Positions 10,048 through 20,555 of a stretch of 64,000 nucleotides of DNA are shown here, piece after piece. Numbering within the stretch: position 1 is the stretch's first letter; each line of letters begins with the position of its first letter. The DNA is from Kitagawia praeruptora. Its lineage: Eukaryota; Streptophyta; Magnoliopsida; Apiales; Apiaceae. The DNA lies in the NCBI GenBank assembly GCA_037693485.1, contig CM075354.1:142437001-142501000 (forward strand), read 5' to 3'. Below the pieces are notes generated by a model. It was not told the DNA's origin and did no database searches. It worked only from the letters and a program-made list of their open reading frames with translations. A program made the translations under genes and the position numbers.

Positions 10048-11486
10048 CACCCCCAAACTTAAACCGATGCTTGTCCTCAAGCGTAAACAAACAAAACTAT
10101 CTACACTAACTAGTACCACTTCCGTAGGTAATCACGGTTGCATTTGGCATATGCAACAAGCCCTTTAAACCCCTAGGCAGCCCTAGTGGACGAGTAAGGT
10201 CTCGTGAGGGCCTATAGTGAATGTACCCACAAAATACATCTATCTAACAATGCAATGCAATGCATGAATGCAGCTAATATGAAAATGCAAAGATCCCCTC
10301 AAACTTACCAAAACCAACTAACAAGCAAATATCTCAAAGAATGCAACAAAATCCAAGTAGAGATCGACTAAGTCCCCGTATACTAACAATACATGAACAG
10401 AAACGTGTGTGTGTGCGATGCTCAACAGAATACTCCCAAAACTAGATCACAATCATACCTGTTCTTTGCCAAGACAATCACAGGTTTATAAATAGAATAA
10501 ACTGTAGACACTTCATAACCTAGGAACACCTCCACCCTTATCCAAGGTAGACAGAAACTCATGCTTTATTACTACGACGCATAATACTATATACAATACG
10601 CATGCTTATTTAACCGTGCAATGAATGAGACCTCAAAAGGCTTATACAATAATACCCATGTAGCGAGTGTTAGGTCAGCAATCCTAAACCACAAGGGTTT
10701 TAGGTTACTAGGACTAAGTCCCCTCAGACTTACTTACTCGAATATTAAAGAGCTCACTCTGGTTAATTTTACATTAAACAATTGAACTATTTACATGACT
10801 CCTTTTTTTCTTTTTTTTTTTGAATTTTTTAAAGCATCTGGAATGAGCCTTTCTCATTTCCAACCCTAGACTACTCATATAAATATGAGCCGGCTACTAG
10901 CCATTTGACGCCTAGCCATTAACTAGCATGAGATTCCTGTTTTCCCCCAAACTTAGACTTTAGTGCTCCTACGCCATCAAGGGAATAACGAAAATTCTAA
11001 ATATAAACAAGTGATTAAATCTAAAAACATCCAAACACGCATGACCCTAACCTTGCCCAAAAGCACCCAATGAGACTGTGTAAAAATTTTGTTCCCGTAA
11101 CATGCAAGTCAATTTCGTAAGGACTATAAATCAACTCTCTACTCATCATTATCACACTCAATTAGACATCTACCTACCAATCAGAATCAGCTCGTCCTAA
11201 GGGATCATGAAAAATGCATGCCATGAAAATGCAACTAAAATGAACTCACATGGTAAATAAAACAAATAAAAAAAACAGAATGTCCTATATGAAACACACG
11301 TAGATAATACGAACATATATGCATGAATTACTACTAATATGCAAAGCATGATATCCTACATGAACACACAAATACTACATACAAATAACTACATATACAA
11401 TATTTATCCCCCAAACCACTCCCAAACTTAAGATATTCAATGACCTCATTGAATGGAAGTAAATATGAGGGAAAGTAGAAACATAC
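10048..11486 (-). other. Gypsy-1 3' non-coding region with polypurine tract
   Basis: No credible gene. The polypurine tract (minus AGTTTGGGGGTG, 10048-10060) primes plus-strand DNA synthesis and abuts the LTR. Two further TAAGTTTGGG-type tracts lie near 10940 and 11410. The region is clearly related to 31500-32970 in gypsy-2, including a T-rich run near 10800 and blocks around 10140-10220 and 10480-10680. Confidence 0.75.
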
Positions 11487-12063
11487 CTACGCATCAGCGT
11501 CATCACCCTCCTCGGGTGGAGAATCAGGAGGTGGATACATAGTGTCCGAACCAAAAACTGGCCAATCAACATGAACACCACTGGTTCCAAAAGCACTACC
11601 CAAAGCTTGTGTCAACCTCTGTGAAAAATGGCTATGACTCTCATACAAAGCATCCATGCGCCTCATCATCCGCTTATCATGAGAAGCCCTAGAAACTGCA
11701 ACAAGAACCTGACCCTGAACCGGCTGATCTCCTCCAGCAATCACATAACCTAAACCCCTAGGATCAGGAATGCCGCCAGGCCATTCTGACATCTTCGACA
11801 ACTCAATAGGTCCACCCGGCATCTGTATCTGCTCATCTGAAGACCATGTGACCCCAACAGTCGAGCATAATCTCGTAACAACAGAGCCACGGGGAATCGC
11901 CCCTATCGTTCCACCCCTCAAAAACCGGAGAATATTCTGATTAATCAAATAACCAAGATCTATGTAATGACCATTCAGAATCCCCCACAACAGTATAGCT
12001 CTCTCCACCGTCACCTCATGAGAATGAGTAGAGGGCAACAAATTAGCACATATGAATAAGTTC
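11487..12063 (-). pseudogene. Gypsy-1 env-position ORF, C-terminal half
   Basis: Minus-strand coding sequence resumes after copia-2 (its start is the duplicated target AGTTC at 12059-12063) and runs to a stop at 11487. It includes YLINQNILRFLRGG and AIPRGSVVTRLCSTVGV, resembling the 'putative plant transposon protein' domain (PF20167-type) found in Athila-group ORFs downstream of pol. The C-terminus is acidic and proline-rich. The N-terminal half lies at 25127-25671. Function unknown. Confidence 0.75.
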
Positions 12064-12537
12064 TGTTGCCCAGTAAATAACAATTGTATAAGATTTTCGA
12101 CTTAAAACAAATAACACAAGTATGAATCAATAACAGCTTTATTAACTCTGATATAAAACTGTTACAAAACTCTCTTAAGAAATTCTTATGTTCTTAAGAG
12201 CTGCTAGGTTACAATATAACTCGTGTAAGTGATTACAAAATGTAAAACCTAAACTGTGTTTATATAATGTACACAGTTGCACTATCAATTACAAGATATT
12301 CTAAATCAATTACATATATCTCTGAATGCATATCTTGTATGATAGCTGCCTTCCTACAAATTAGGAACCGACATATCAATCTTCCTTGATCTCTGGTCTG
12401 ATGAGAATCTTCATCAAATACTGACCAGCTTCTAATCCTGATAGTCCAATACTGACGGTGCATTTCTGATGACGTCAGCATCAGTATCTGATCAGTAATG
12501 CCCAGATCCTGATCATCTCTTGAATCAATATCTAACA
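12064..12537 (-). repeat. Copia-2 3' LTR (with 23-bp deletion)
   Basis: 474 bp, TG..CA. Relative to the 5' LTR it lacks 23 bp next to its edge: one arm and the loop of the hairpin, removed between direct copies of ACAATTGTA. Two substitutions were seen (TATAAG versus TATAAT near 12092; ATCAAT versus ATCATT near 12378). It carries clustered CATCAGTAT and CTGATCAG words. Confidence 0.92.
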
Positions 12538-12552
12538 ATCTCCCCCAATTTG
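12538..12552 (-). other. Copia-2 polypurine tract
   Basis: The minus strand reads AAATTGGGGGAGAT followed at once by the LTR start TGTTAGATATTG. This is the primer for plus-strand DNA synthesis. Confidence 0.85.
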
Positions 12553-12617
12553 TTCTTTATAAAACAAAGCACAAATTCCTTGATTCAAGATGTCAAAAAC
12601 TCAAAACAAAATACCTT

Positions 12618-13982
12618 CTAAAAATCATCAGGAACAGTTTCAGAAATTCTTTGATAGAACAGATTCAGTCTCAAGAATTCAGATAACAATTCTTCTTCCT
12701 TGCTTTCAAGAATTTGAATCAGTTTCTTCTTCAGATTTTTGAGTTCTTCATCTTCCTCATTAATCTGATAAATAGCTGCCCTGATGTTCTTAATTGAGTT
12801 TCTCGGAAGATCTAAGTCACCTAGCAACACATAAGCAATTTCCTTTCCATCCGGATTTAGAGACAGTTGTTCCATGCCTAGATACACTTCTTTAACAGCT
12901 GTACCTTTCTTCATTTCAACCTCTCTATCTCTTAAATTTAAGTACATGGGAATATAATTGCCATCATACCTTGTTCCTCCATCCATGAATCTCTGTCTAA
13001 TCTTCAGGTAAATCATGACACACCAATTTTGATAAACTTCTCTTTCACGAACATTTATTCTTTTACTTCTGAGAAGATACAGAACATATTTCAGTTCTTT
13101 TGCAGATTTACACAACAATTCATGAATAGGAATCTTCTTCACACTTCCATCTTTCATGAAGTACACCAGCTTCTCTATTTTCTTTGCATCAGCATGACAA
13201 TCAGCAATAATAGCAACAGCTTCAAGTTTCCAAAGATGATCTACAGTTAACTCATCCCCAATCTTGTCAACTAGAGCATATTGATCAGTTTGTGCAATGA
13301 AAATAACCAGTGCATGACTATATCCAATTCCTCCTCTTGTGCCAGGTTCCCATCCTCTCAAGCCAGATTGCATACTCACCCATTTTGGTGGATTTTCAGC
13401 AATAAAAGTAGTAGACTCTGTTTTAACAATCAGAAATTCATTGATCAAAGAAGACTCTTTTATCAATCCAGCTGATATGAATACAACTGGTTTCCTATAA
13501 TCAGCCTTATCCACCTCCTTCTTCTTACTCTTCTTCTTCTCATTAGTTGGATAATCCTGCTGATGTTCAGGAACAGATCTATCTCTATCATACCATAACT
13601 TCCTGTCAGATCTATGAACATTTCTTAAGTAATCCCTGGTTGTTATCTTTTCTGCTTTTGTGGCTTTAGCTCTGACTTCACTTTCTCTTTCAAATCTTCT
13701 GAAGTTTTCTTGTTCATACTCCAATGTATCTTCAGAAACTTCCACATTGTGAAATTCAACCACAACTTTAAGAATCATAATCTTAAGTTCTTTTAAGATT
13801 TCAGAATCAGAAACAACAACTGACTTCTCATTAAATGCAGTAGATTGAACAGCTGCCTTACTCTTCCTTTTTAAAGGCAATATCTCCTCTACAATTTCTT
13901 CAGGAGCATTAAATTTGTTATCTGGAGTTGATGCAAGAGATAGTGGAGTTTTCTTCTTTTCACTTTCAGAAAAATCTTTCAA
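12618..13982 (-). CDS. Copia-2 ORF3, downstream part (454 codons after an in-frame TGA)
   Basis: This open stretch is in exactly the same frame as the 1220-codon ORF at 14055-17717, separated by one TGA (14055-14057) and 24 further sense codons. It is therefore probably the C-terminal part of one protein of about 1,699 codons. It is lysine- and glutamate-rich (EKKKTPLSLAS, NEKKKSKKKEVDK), with a more ordered middle (KPPVF-like segment, WEPGTRGGIGYSHALVIFIAQ, LRSKRINVREREVYQNW). It ends 68 bp before the polypurine tract with ETVPDDF. I do not recognise a domain. Confidence 0.7.
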   Translation of the reverse strand: MKDFSESEKKKTPLSLASTPDNKFNAPEEIVEEILPLKRKSKAAVQSTAFNEKSVVVSDSEILKELKIMILKVVVEFHNVEVSEDTLEYEQENFRRFERESEVRAKATKAEKITTRDYLRNVHRSDRKLWYDRDRSVPEHQQDYPTNEKKKSKKKEVDKADYRKPVVFISAGLIKESSLINEFLIVKTESTTFIAENPPKWVSMQSGLRGWEPGTRGGIGYSHALVIFIAQTDQYALVDKIGDELTVDHLWKLEAVAIIADCHADAKKIEKLVYFMKDGSVKKIPIHELLCKSAKELKYVLYLLRSKRINVREREVYQNWCVMIYLKIRQRFMDGGTRYDGNYIPMYLNLRDREVEMKKGTAVKEVYLGMEQLSLNPDGKEIAYVLLGDLDLPRNSIKNIRAAIYQINEEDEELKNLKKKLIQILESKEEELLSEFLRLNLFYQRISETVPDDF

Positions 13983-14054
13983 TTTGATTCCACCAGATCT
14001 TGTTTGCCTTGAACTAGTTTGAGCAGATGATCTTCCCCGATTTCTGTATCTTCC

Positions 14055-17000
14055 TCATCTGCCTCTTCCTCTTCTTGCAGCAAGAGTTTTATTCTGTTTT
14101 GCAAGCTCTTCAAGGATCCTGTTCTGTTCTTCTAAGAATTCATCAGTAGTCATGTTTGGATTTTCTTCAGTAGATAAGACAAGTGCTTTCTCAGCATGAT
14201 ACTGTTGAACTCTTTTGTCTTTATGAAATAATTTAAGAACACGACCATCCCCAGTGTCAAGTTCATGAAACAGATTAGCAGCATCTTCATCCTGTTCCAC
14301 ATACACATCATCCTCAGGAATGGTTGATAGAGTTTGACCAGGTGTCACTGTCTTCTTTCCAGATTCAGAAACATGAGTTGACTGCTTAGTTTGAGTATTC
14401 GTTTTCTTTATCAGTAAAGCAGCATCAGAGGTTTCAATTTTCTGATGTGACTCAGCACCCCCATCATTTCCAGAATTATCATCCTTTTGTACAACTGGAT
14501 CAGGTGAACATTTTGTTTTGACTATCTTCTCCCCCTTTTTGACATCAGTAACGTCCTGAATGAAGAACGACAATATAAGCTTGAGGGTTTCATCGATAGT
14601 ATCAACTTTAGATTCCAAGACAGTCATTCTAGAATCCAATCTCCTGTCAAGAGCTTTAATATCATCTGCAAGAAGGCGTGCTTGAGAAGCAGTAGCAGAT
14701 ATGGAAACAGATGTTTGAATACCCGCTTGAAATTTATCTGTTGCAGCCTTCATTGATTCAATCTCACTCCTCAATCCCTTTGCTAGAAGAGCATTGGTTT
14801 TGAGAAGAGCCTTAAGTTCAGGTGTCGGCATCCGCGTAGCAATATGACCAGAATGAAATAGAGCATTTTGAAAATTCATCTCAGTAGTGGGTTCATTCCA
14901 TTCTGTATCCCATTCATGTCCCCTTGCAGCTCGAGTATCAGTAGGAAGAAGTGAAGTATACTCCCCTCTGAATTCTTCTTCAGTTATTGACTGCATGTAT
15001 CTACTTGAAGACCCAAAAGTAGATTTGAGACTTGCTTTTATAGCCGCCTGCATTTGCCTTGTTTCAAGATCAGCATGATCATCATCATCATCATCATCTG
15101 AGCCACCACCAGCCTCAGGAAGTTTATGTTCAACATCATCATCAGGAAGCATAATACCTTTCAGTTTCAAAACACCAGTAGATACAGCTGGTGAATCCTG
15201 ATGACCTGCAGACAAATTAGTAACATGTCCTAAATCTCTCTTTTCTTTTAAAGTGATCTCATCACTTCTCACAATGTTACCTAAGTTGCTTTCAATAGCA
15301 ACTTCTACCTCACTAGAAGTTAATAACTTCTCACTCTTTTCTACCTCTCCTTTTGCCAGTTCAGGAGACTGCCTCTCATCACTCTTCTTTTTCTCTAAAT
15401 GTTCACTCTCAATCTCACAAGAAAAGTTCTGGCTTATTAATTGTGAAGAAATAAGATGTGGCTGAGAAGAGTGGTCTGAAGTCATACAAATAGAGGTATC
15501 CCTGTTATCAGGTCTATCTGTAATCATACTATCAGTAGTAAATGAAGTAGATAAAGAGATGTTACCTGATGAAGTAGTTAACGAATCCATTGGCCTTGCT
15601 GAAATTAGCTCAATAAGCAATGGAATAAGTGAATCAGTAGTACTTTCATCAGGATTGACCACTGCAACTATAGCATGACTTGCATCAGTATTTGCTACTG
15701 ATGGTTCTTGTGTAGTCTGAGGTTTTGAAGCTTCTTCAACACTTTGAGTCAAAGGTTCTTGTGTACTTCCCTCAAATGCAGTGTCAGCAATCACTCTGTC
15801 ACATTCAGCAATGTGCAAATCATGAGCAGCTTTTTCTGCCAGACTTCTAGCAAGTTCAATTTCAATTTCAGAAGCCCCTTGAGCATTGTCAGGAAACTCC
15901 CCTGTTGATGTGAGTGTGCCAGCATCTTCAGTTTGAGAAGATGGTTCTTGTGGGGCAGGAATATTCTTGTCTTCACCTTCCCTTTGAGAAGATGGTTCTT
16001 GTGGGACTATTCCTTCAAAAATGTCTGCACCTACACTTTGAGTAGGTGGTTCTTGTGTGACTGGATCTGCAATAGCTTCTGAACTCCTTTGAAGTTCAGG
16101 TTCTTGTGGGCTGGATCCTCTCAGAGATGACACAGTAGTCCTCTGTTTCTTTTGTCTGTGAAAAACATTTGCTTCAGCAGTTTTTACTTCAAGAGGTGAA
16201 GGTTTAATACCCAGCTGAGCAGCAATAGCATTTACTTCATCAACAGACATCTCAATAATTCTTCTCTTTGGAGATTCAGATGCTGGAGAATCAGAAATCT
16301 CAACAGTCTTCATAGGTGAATTATTTGGAGTAGAGATGTCAGGATTAGCGGTTGCGTCAGGAACTGATGATCCATCCTGATTAACAACATCAGGATTGCC
16401 TTCCATATCATCAGTAAGATTCAGAAATTCTGTATGATCAACAAATTTGCCTTTGATGATTAATCTTCTTCTTTTCTTTGGCTTTTCAGAAACAACCACT
16501 TCTCTTGTATCAACAACATCAATCTCCTTCTTTTTCAACAAGACTGATATATGCATTGAATCATCATCAGAATCAGAAATAGTTCCTCGATCAACTTTCC
16601 TTTTCACTCCTGTTCCTTTATCCAAATCAGATGTTTCAAAAACTCTTTGTCCACCCCCTTGTGACTTCATTTGAGAATGAGTTGGAGTGGAGAAATCCTT
16701 TGACCCTGATTGCCTCTTAGACACATCAGATCTAGCTGATTTCTTTGATTTTACAACTGATGCCTTTTGTGAGACATCAGAGGTGGTTAACTGTTTAGGT
16801 AAGTGTTTAGGTTGTGTGCTTGTGTCAGGAATAGGATGTGTAAGGTCCTGTTCCATAGCACCAGTTGCTGGGCCATATTGAATAGGCATTCTCTTTCTTA
16901 AAAGAGACCATACTTCATCAGGAATGTATGGAGATCCCACAAACTTATTTGCCTTATCAGAATTGATTAGACTCTTTATATTGTTATCTGAGATTTTACA

Positions 17001-17717
17001 TATCGGCAAAATTGTATCATTCTCAAAAACAGCATGAGGACATAAGTGAGAAAATATTAATTGAAAAAATCTAAGAAAGCAAACATAACCACATTTATCT
17101 GCTTTTCTTTCACTTAATGCCTTCAGTATAAAGGAACCATAATCAAATGAGAGATCATGAATTAGAGAGTACCCAATTTTGGCTGAACCTGTGGGTAAGG
17201 CATCAAAGTTTGATACTTTATTCAAGAAACATCTGCTTATAGTATCAAAGAAGAAATTCCATTCCTTCTTGAGCTTTGTCCTGTAGAGCTCTCCAAACTT
17301 CTTTGGTGTTCCATTGTAACCCAAGCTTACAACATACTCAAGAAGTTTTGCATCAGTAACTTTGAACACAGGGTTACCAATGATTGATGGTAAGTGTAGG
17401 GCTGCATTGACAATCTCAGGTGTCACATAGTATGTAACATTGTCATATTCAAAGCTCATCTGAGGATTTTCTGATGGATGACTTTTCCCAAAAACACTTG
17501 TGTTCCACACCTGCATAACAGACTTAAAAGATATCTTGGCAGGTTGTGTTAGTGCATAATTGATTGGGCTTGAGGCCAAAAAGTCCTGAATAATGTGGAA
17601 ATCACTTGGCAAGTCCTGATGATCTAGAACTGCAGTGAAGTTATTAGTATTAAACGTAACTCCATTGATTACCACCTTGCTGTTCATGAATAAGTTCTCC
17701 ATTGCAATTTCAAACAC
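14055..17717 (-). CDS. Copia-2 ORF3 (env-position protein of unknown function), 1220 codons
   Basis: Long ORF downstream of pol. The first roughly 270 residues look folded (WNTSVFGKSHPSEN, YYVTPEIVNAALHLP, KKEWNFFFDTISRCF, FDYGSFILKAL) and resemble a recurring domain in plant Sirevirus-type extra ORFs. Next come long acidic, serine-rich stretches with repeated QEPSSQ/QEPPTQ motifs (plus 15700-16110), an aspartate run near 15080, a predicted coiled coil around RLLADDIKALDRRLDSRMTV (plus 14620-14680) and a basic end RRGRGR. No obvious signal peptide or clear envelope features were seen, so 'env-like' refers only to position. It has its own telo-box leader and TATA-like site upstream. The terminal TGA sits where the frame otherwise continues. 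Confidence 0.75.
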   Translation of the reverse strand: MFEIAMENLFMNSKVVINGVTFNTNNFTAVLDHQDLPSDFHIIQDFLASSPINYALTQPAKISFKSVMQVWNTSVFGKSHPSENPQMSFEYDNVTYYVTPEIVNAALHLPSIIGNPVFKVTDAKLLEYVVSLGYNGTPKKFGELYRTKLKKEWNFFFDTISRCFLNKVSNFDALPTGSAKIGYSLIHDLSFDYGSFILKALSERKADKCGYVCFLRFFQLIFSHLCPHAVFENDTILPICKISDNNIKSLINSDKANKFVGSPYIPDEVWSLLRKRMPIQYGPATGAMEQDLTHPIPDTSTQPKHLPKQLTTSDVSQKASVVKSKKSARSDVSKRQSGSKDFSTPTHSQMKSQGGGQRVFETSDLDKGTGVKRKVDRGTISDSDDDSMHISVLLKKKEIDVVDTREVVVSEKPKKRRRLIIKGKFVDHTEFLNLTDDMEGNPDVVNQDGSSVPDATANPDISTPNNSPMKTVEISDSPASESPKRRIIEMSVDEVNAIAAQLGIKPSPLEVKTAEANVFHRQKKQRTTVSSLRGSSPQEPELQRSSEAIADPVTQEPPTQSVGADIFEGIVPQEPSSQREGEDKNIPAPQEPSSQTEDAGTLTSTGEFPDNAQGASEIEIELARSLAEKAAHDLHIAECDRVIADTAFEGSTQEPLTQSVEEASKPQTTQEPSVANTDASHAIVAVVNPDESTTDSLIPLLIELISARPMDSLTTSSGNISLSTSFTTDSMITDRPDNRDTSICMTSDHSSQPHLISSQLISQNFSCEIESEHLEKKKSDERQSPELAKGEVEKSEKLLTSSEVEVAIESNLGNIVRSDEITLKEKRDLGHVTNLSAGHQDSPAVSTGVLKLKGIMLPDDDVEHKLPEAGGGSDDDDDDDHADLETRQMQAAIKASLKSTFGSSSRYMQSITEEEFRGEYTSLLPTDTRAARGHEWDTEWNEPTTEMNFQNALFHSGHIATRMPTPELKALLKTNALLAKGLRSEIESMKAATDKFQAGIQTSVSISATASQARLLADDIKALDRRLDSRMTVLESKVDTIDETLKLILSFFIQDVTDVKKGEKIVKTKCSPDPVVQKDDNSGNDGGAESHQKIETSDAALLIKKTNTQTKQSTHVSESGKKTVTPGQTLSTIPEDDVYVEQDEDAANLFHELDTGDGRVLKLFHKDKRVQQYHAEKALVLSTEENPNMTTDEFLEEQNRILEELAKQNKTLAARRGRGR

Positions 17718-18225
17718 AACAGATGTGTTAATTTTGAAATTAGGGTTTGATAGTGTAGAGACAAAGAGAGACGATGCTTTACTGATAGTTTGAGAAAACT
17801 AAATCAATTAGTAAACTTAATTGATTTTGGACAATACTTATAACTTCTCAAAAACAGGTGTCAGTAAATCATTCGTTTAGGCTAAAGTAATGGACCAAAT
17901 TATGTGAGAGAGTGGTGAGGATTACACGCGTCGTGACTTACATATATAACTGTGTGTAAGCATCGAGTGTGCACACGCGCTACATATTATTCGGAAAATA
18001 AAATTGTGACCAAAATAAAACATGGTAATTTTATTTTAAATAAAGAAATTTAAAACATCACAATCGAATAATACCTGTTACTTGCACCAGTAATATGAAT
18101 CGTTTCATATTCTCGTTCCACCCTTCTCTATTTAATCTTAGAGACTTGTCCACTTACTTCTTTAACGCTTCATTCTCTCCTGTTAAGAAAAATCAGAAAA
18201 ACCCTTCTCATCAAAAGTTTTAGCA
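17718..18225. promoter_or_regulatory. Candidate divergent promoter between ORF3 (minus) and small plus-strand ORF
   Basis: Toward ORF3 on the minus strand there is a TATA-like GTTATATATG (17941-17950) and a telo-box AAACCCTAA (17740-17748) 25-30 bp before the ATG, typical of plant 5' leaders. Toward the plus-strand ORF there is CTATTTAAT (18128-18136), then a leader rich in C and T, and an ATG at 18226. No coding signal lies between. The promoter role is inferred. Confidence 0.5.
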
Positions 18226-18483
18226 ATGTCGAACCTTACCATCATTGAGAAAAACCTCCATCTCTTAGAGAAAAGAGATATATTTAGTTATACTCGTGAA
18301 GAGTTTGATGCTTTCGACTGGGAAAGACAACTGGAGACTCTCTGGTTGCAGATGGATGCAGGTCTCGAAGAAACCGAGAAGGAAAAACCTGCAAAAGTGA
18401 TCGACATTGATGCTTCCCTTCAAACAGCATTCGCATGGCTTTCATCTAAGGCATCCTCATCCAACTCCATCAACCATTGTTAA
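18226..18483 (+). CDS. Small antisense ORF within copia-2 (85 codons), unknown
   Basis: Runs opposite to all retrotransposon genes, between pol and ORF3. The sequence (MSNLTIIEKNLHLLEKRDIF..., EEFDAFDWERQLETLW) is acidic and probably helical; no family recognised. Context looks gene-like: a TATA-like box about 90 bp upstream, a CT-rich leader, and AATGAA plus T-rich sequence downstream (about 18662-18690). A second plus-strand frame, shifted by one, stays open to 18601 and ends KVAKMGSGMAINNGVDWSLISC-like. Either a frameshift has split one roughly 120-codon gene or the second frame is chance. Opposite-strand additional ORFs are known in plant LTR elements, mostly in gypsy Tat types. Confidence 0.5.
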   Translation: MSNLTIIEKNLHLLEKRDIFSYTREEFDAFDWERQLETLWLQMDAGLEETEKEKPAKVIDIDASLQTAFAWLSSKASSSNSINHC

Positions 18484-18942
18484 TGAATATGTCAGCAAAA
18501 ATAACCTTATCCCTGTCAACTTCCACCCAAACAAAGTGGCAAAGATGGGATCTGGGATGGCTATTAACAATGGAGTGGATTGGTCTCTTATTTCCTGTTG
18601 AGTAGATTAGTAGATAGAGAACACAAAAGATGTAATCTTTGAATGTAAACTCTTTCTTATTATCAATGAAAAATCTTGTTTATTCTATTCTTTTCAATGT
18701 TTTTCCTGATTTAACATGTTATCTGAAAATAAATATGAGAACTAATTAAAGTGATCACATTATCAGGAATTCAATAACATTAACCATAGCTTGAATCAGG
18801 AAATTTAGATAAAATGAAGACAGTTAGATTCTGACAAAATACTGATTATCGAATCGTTGCATCAGGATTCGACGTTGACCACTGTCAGGATTGACTTTCC
18901 ATCAGTATCTGCAAGTCGTCAGTACCTGATGACTTCTTTTTC
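18484..18942. other. Copia-2 spacer between antisense unit and pol stop
   Basis: The first 120 bp hold the overlapping plus-strand frame (stop at 18601) and a polyadenylation-like AATGAA near 18664. The rest is AT-rich with clustered TCAGGA, CATCAGTATC and TACCTGATGAC words (18720-18945), the same words as in the LTR. No gene seen. Confidence 0.6.
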
Positions 18943-20430
18943 TCAGGAACTGCCATAGTTTACCATTCCAAGTTCATTCACCAACTTTGTAAAAGTAGCC
19001 TCAGGTAGTGGCTTGGTGAATATATCAGCTAACTGTTGATCAGTAGGAACAAAATGAAGTTCAATTGTTCCTTCCAGTACTTGTTCTCTTATGAAGTGAT
19101 ACCTGATGCTGATGTGCTTTGTAAGAGAATGTTGAACTGGATTTCCTGTCATAGCAATAGCACTTTGGTTATCACAATAAATAGGTATTTTTGAAAATGA
19201 CAAACCATAGTCCATTAGCTGATTTCTCATCCACATGATCTGAGCACAACAGCTTCTAGCAGCAATGTACTCAGCTTCTGCAGTTGATGTGGAGATAGAC
19301 TTTTGCTTCTTACTGAACCAAGAAACTAGTCTTCCTCCAAGAAACTGACAACTGCCTGAAGTACTTTTCCTGTCTATTTTGCATCCAGCAAAATCAGCAT
19401 CTGAATAGCCACATAAACTAAAGTCTGATTCTCTGGCATACCAAAGGCCAAGAGAAGATGTGCCCTTTAGATATCTGAAAATCCTTTTTACTGCAATGAG
19501 ATGCGGTTCTCTAGGATTTGCTTGAAATCTTGCACATAGACAGGTTGCATACATGACATCAGGTCTGCTAGCAGTTAGATATAAGAGTGAGCCAATCATC
19601 CCTCTATAGTTGGTTACATCTACTTCAGTTCCTTGATCAGGATCAAGCTTTGTAGCTGTAGCTATTGGAGTGGAAGCTGTAGAGCTGTCTTGCATGTTAA
19701 ACCTTTTTAGTAAATTCTTTGTGTATTTTGACTGATTGATAAAAATCCCTTCATCAGTCTGTTTAACTTGAAGACCTAAGAAATAGCTCATTTCACCCAT
19801 CATGCTCATTTGATATCTCGACTGCATTAGCTTTGAAAACTTCTCACACAGCTTAGTATTAGTTGACCCAAAAATGATATCATCAACATATATTTGAACT
19901 AACAGCAAATCCTTACCATGATTCAAGTAAAATAAGGTTTTATCAATTGTACCTCTGTTGAATCCACTTTCCAGTAAGAATTGAGCTAAGGTTTCATACC
20001 AGGCTCTTGGAGCTTGCTTTAGTCCATAAAGTGCTTTATCCAGTCTATAGACATGATCTGGATGTTTGGGATCAATAAATCCAGGAGGTTGTTCAACATA
20101 TACCTCCTCTTCCAGTTCTCCATTGAGAAAAGCACTTTTTACGTCCATCTGGAATACTTTGAATTTCTTGTGGGCTGCATATGCCAGAAAAATTCTGATG
20201 GCCTCCAGTCTTGCAATAGGAGCAAAAGTCTCATCATAATCTATTCCTTCCTGTTGAGAATACCCCTTTGCTACTAGTCTTGCTTTATTTCTCACAATTG
20301 TGCCATCTGAATCAGTCTTATTTCTGAATACCCACTTTGTACCTACAATAGACCTTCCTTTGGGTCTTGGTACAAGTTTCCAGACTTCATTTCTTTCAAA
20401 CTCATTCAGTTCTTCTTGCATAGCTGTCAC
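18943..20430 (-). CDS. Copia-2 Pol, reverse transcriptase and RNase H (frame continues upstream to about 20630)
   Basis: A complete copia-type RT (RVT_2): WVFRNKTDSDG, KARLVAKGYSQQEGIDY, FQMDVKSAFLNGEL and the catalytic YVDDIIFG. RNase H follows with DADFAGCKIDRKSTSG, STAEAEYIA and CDNQSAI. It makes element cDNA in the particle. The annotated start is only the first ATG; the frame is open upstream to about 20630, where the protease-integrase frame should have joined it. The stop at 18943 lies past the usual LADIFTKPL end, so the domain is full length. Confidence 0.93.
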   Translation of the reverse strand: MTAMQEELNEFERNEVWKLVPRPKGRSIVGTKWVFRNKTDSDGTIVRNKARLVAKGYSQQEGIDYDETFAPIARLEAIRIFLAYAAHKKFKVFQMDVKSAFLNGELEEEVYVEQPPGFIDPKHPDHVYRLDKALYGLKQAPRAWYETLAQFLLESGFNRGTIDKTLFYLNHGKDLLLVQIYVDDIIFGSTNTKLCEKFSKLMQSRYQMSMMGEMSYFLGLQVKQTDEGIFINQSKYTKNLLKRFNMQDSSTASTPIATATKLDPDQGTEVDVTNYRGMIGSLLYLTASRPDVMYATCLCARFQANPREPHLIAVKRIFRYLKGTSSLGLWYARESDFSLCGYSDADFAGCKIDRKSTSGSCQFLGGRLVSWFSKKQKSISTSTAEAEYIAARSCCAQIMWMRNQLMDYGLSFSKIPIYCDNQSAIAMTGNPVQHSLTKHISIRYHFIREQVLEGTIELHFVPTDQQLADIFTKPLPEATFTKLVNELGMVNYGSS

Positions 20431-20555
20431 CCAATCAGCATCCTTAAGTGCATCTTCAACTTTCTTGGGCTCCTCCTTTGACAGAAAGTTATTATATAAA
20501 CATTCATTTTGAGTTGCACTTCTTGTCTTAACACCTGCTTCAGGATTCCCAATGA

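Noticed and set aside
12260..12538. 92-codon minus ORF, and its extension at 24849-25247
   Set aside because: LTR sequence; the longer form only joins the LTR to the interrupted gypsy-1 ORF.
14055..17717. Calling ORF3 an envelope protein
   Set aside because: No clear signal peptide, transmembrane or fusion features; only the position after pol resembles env.
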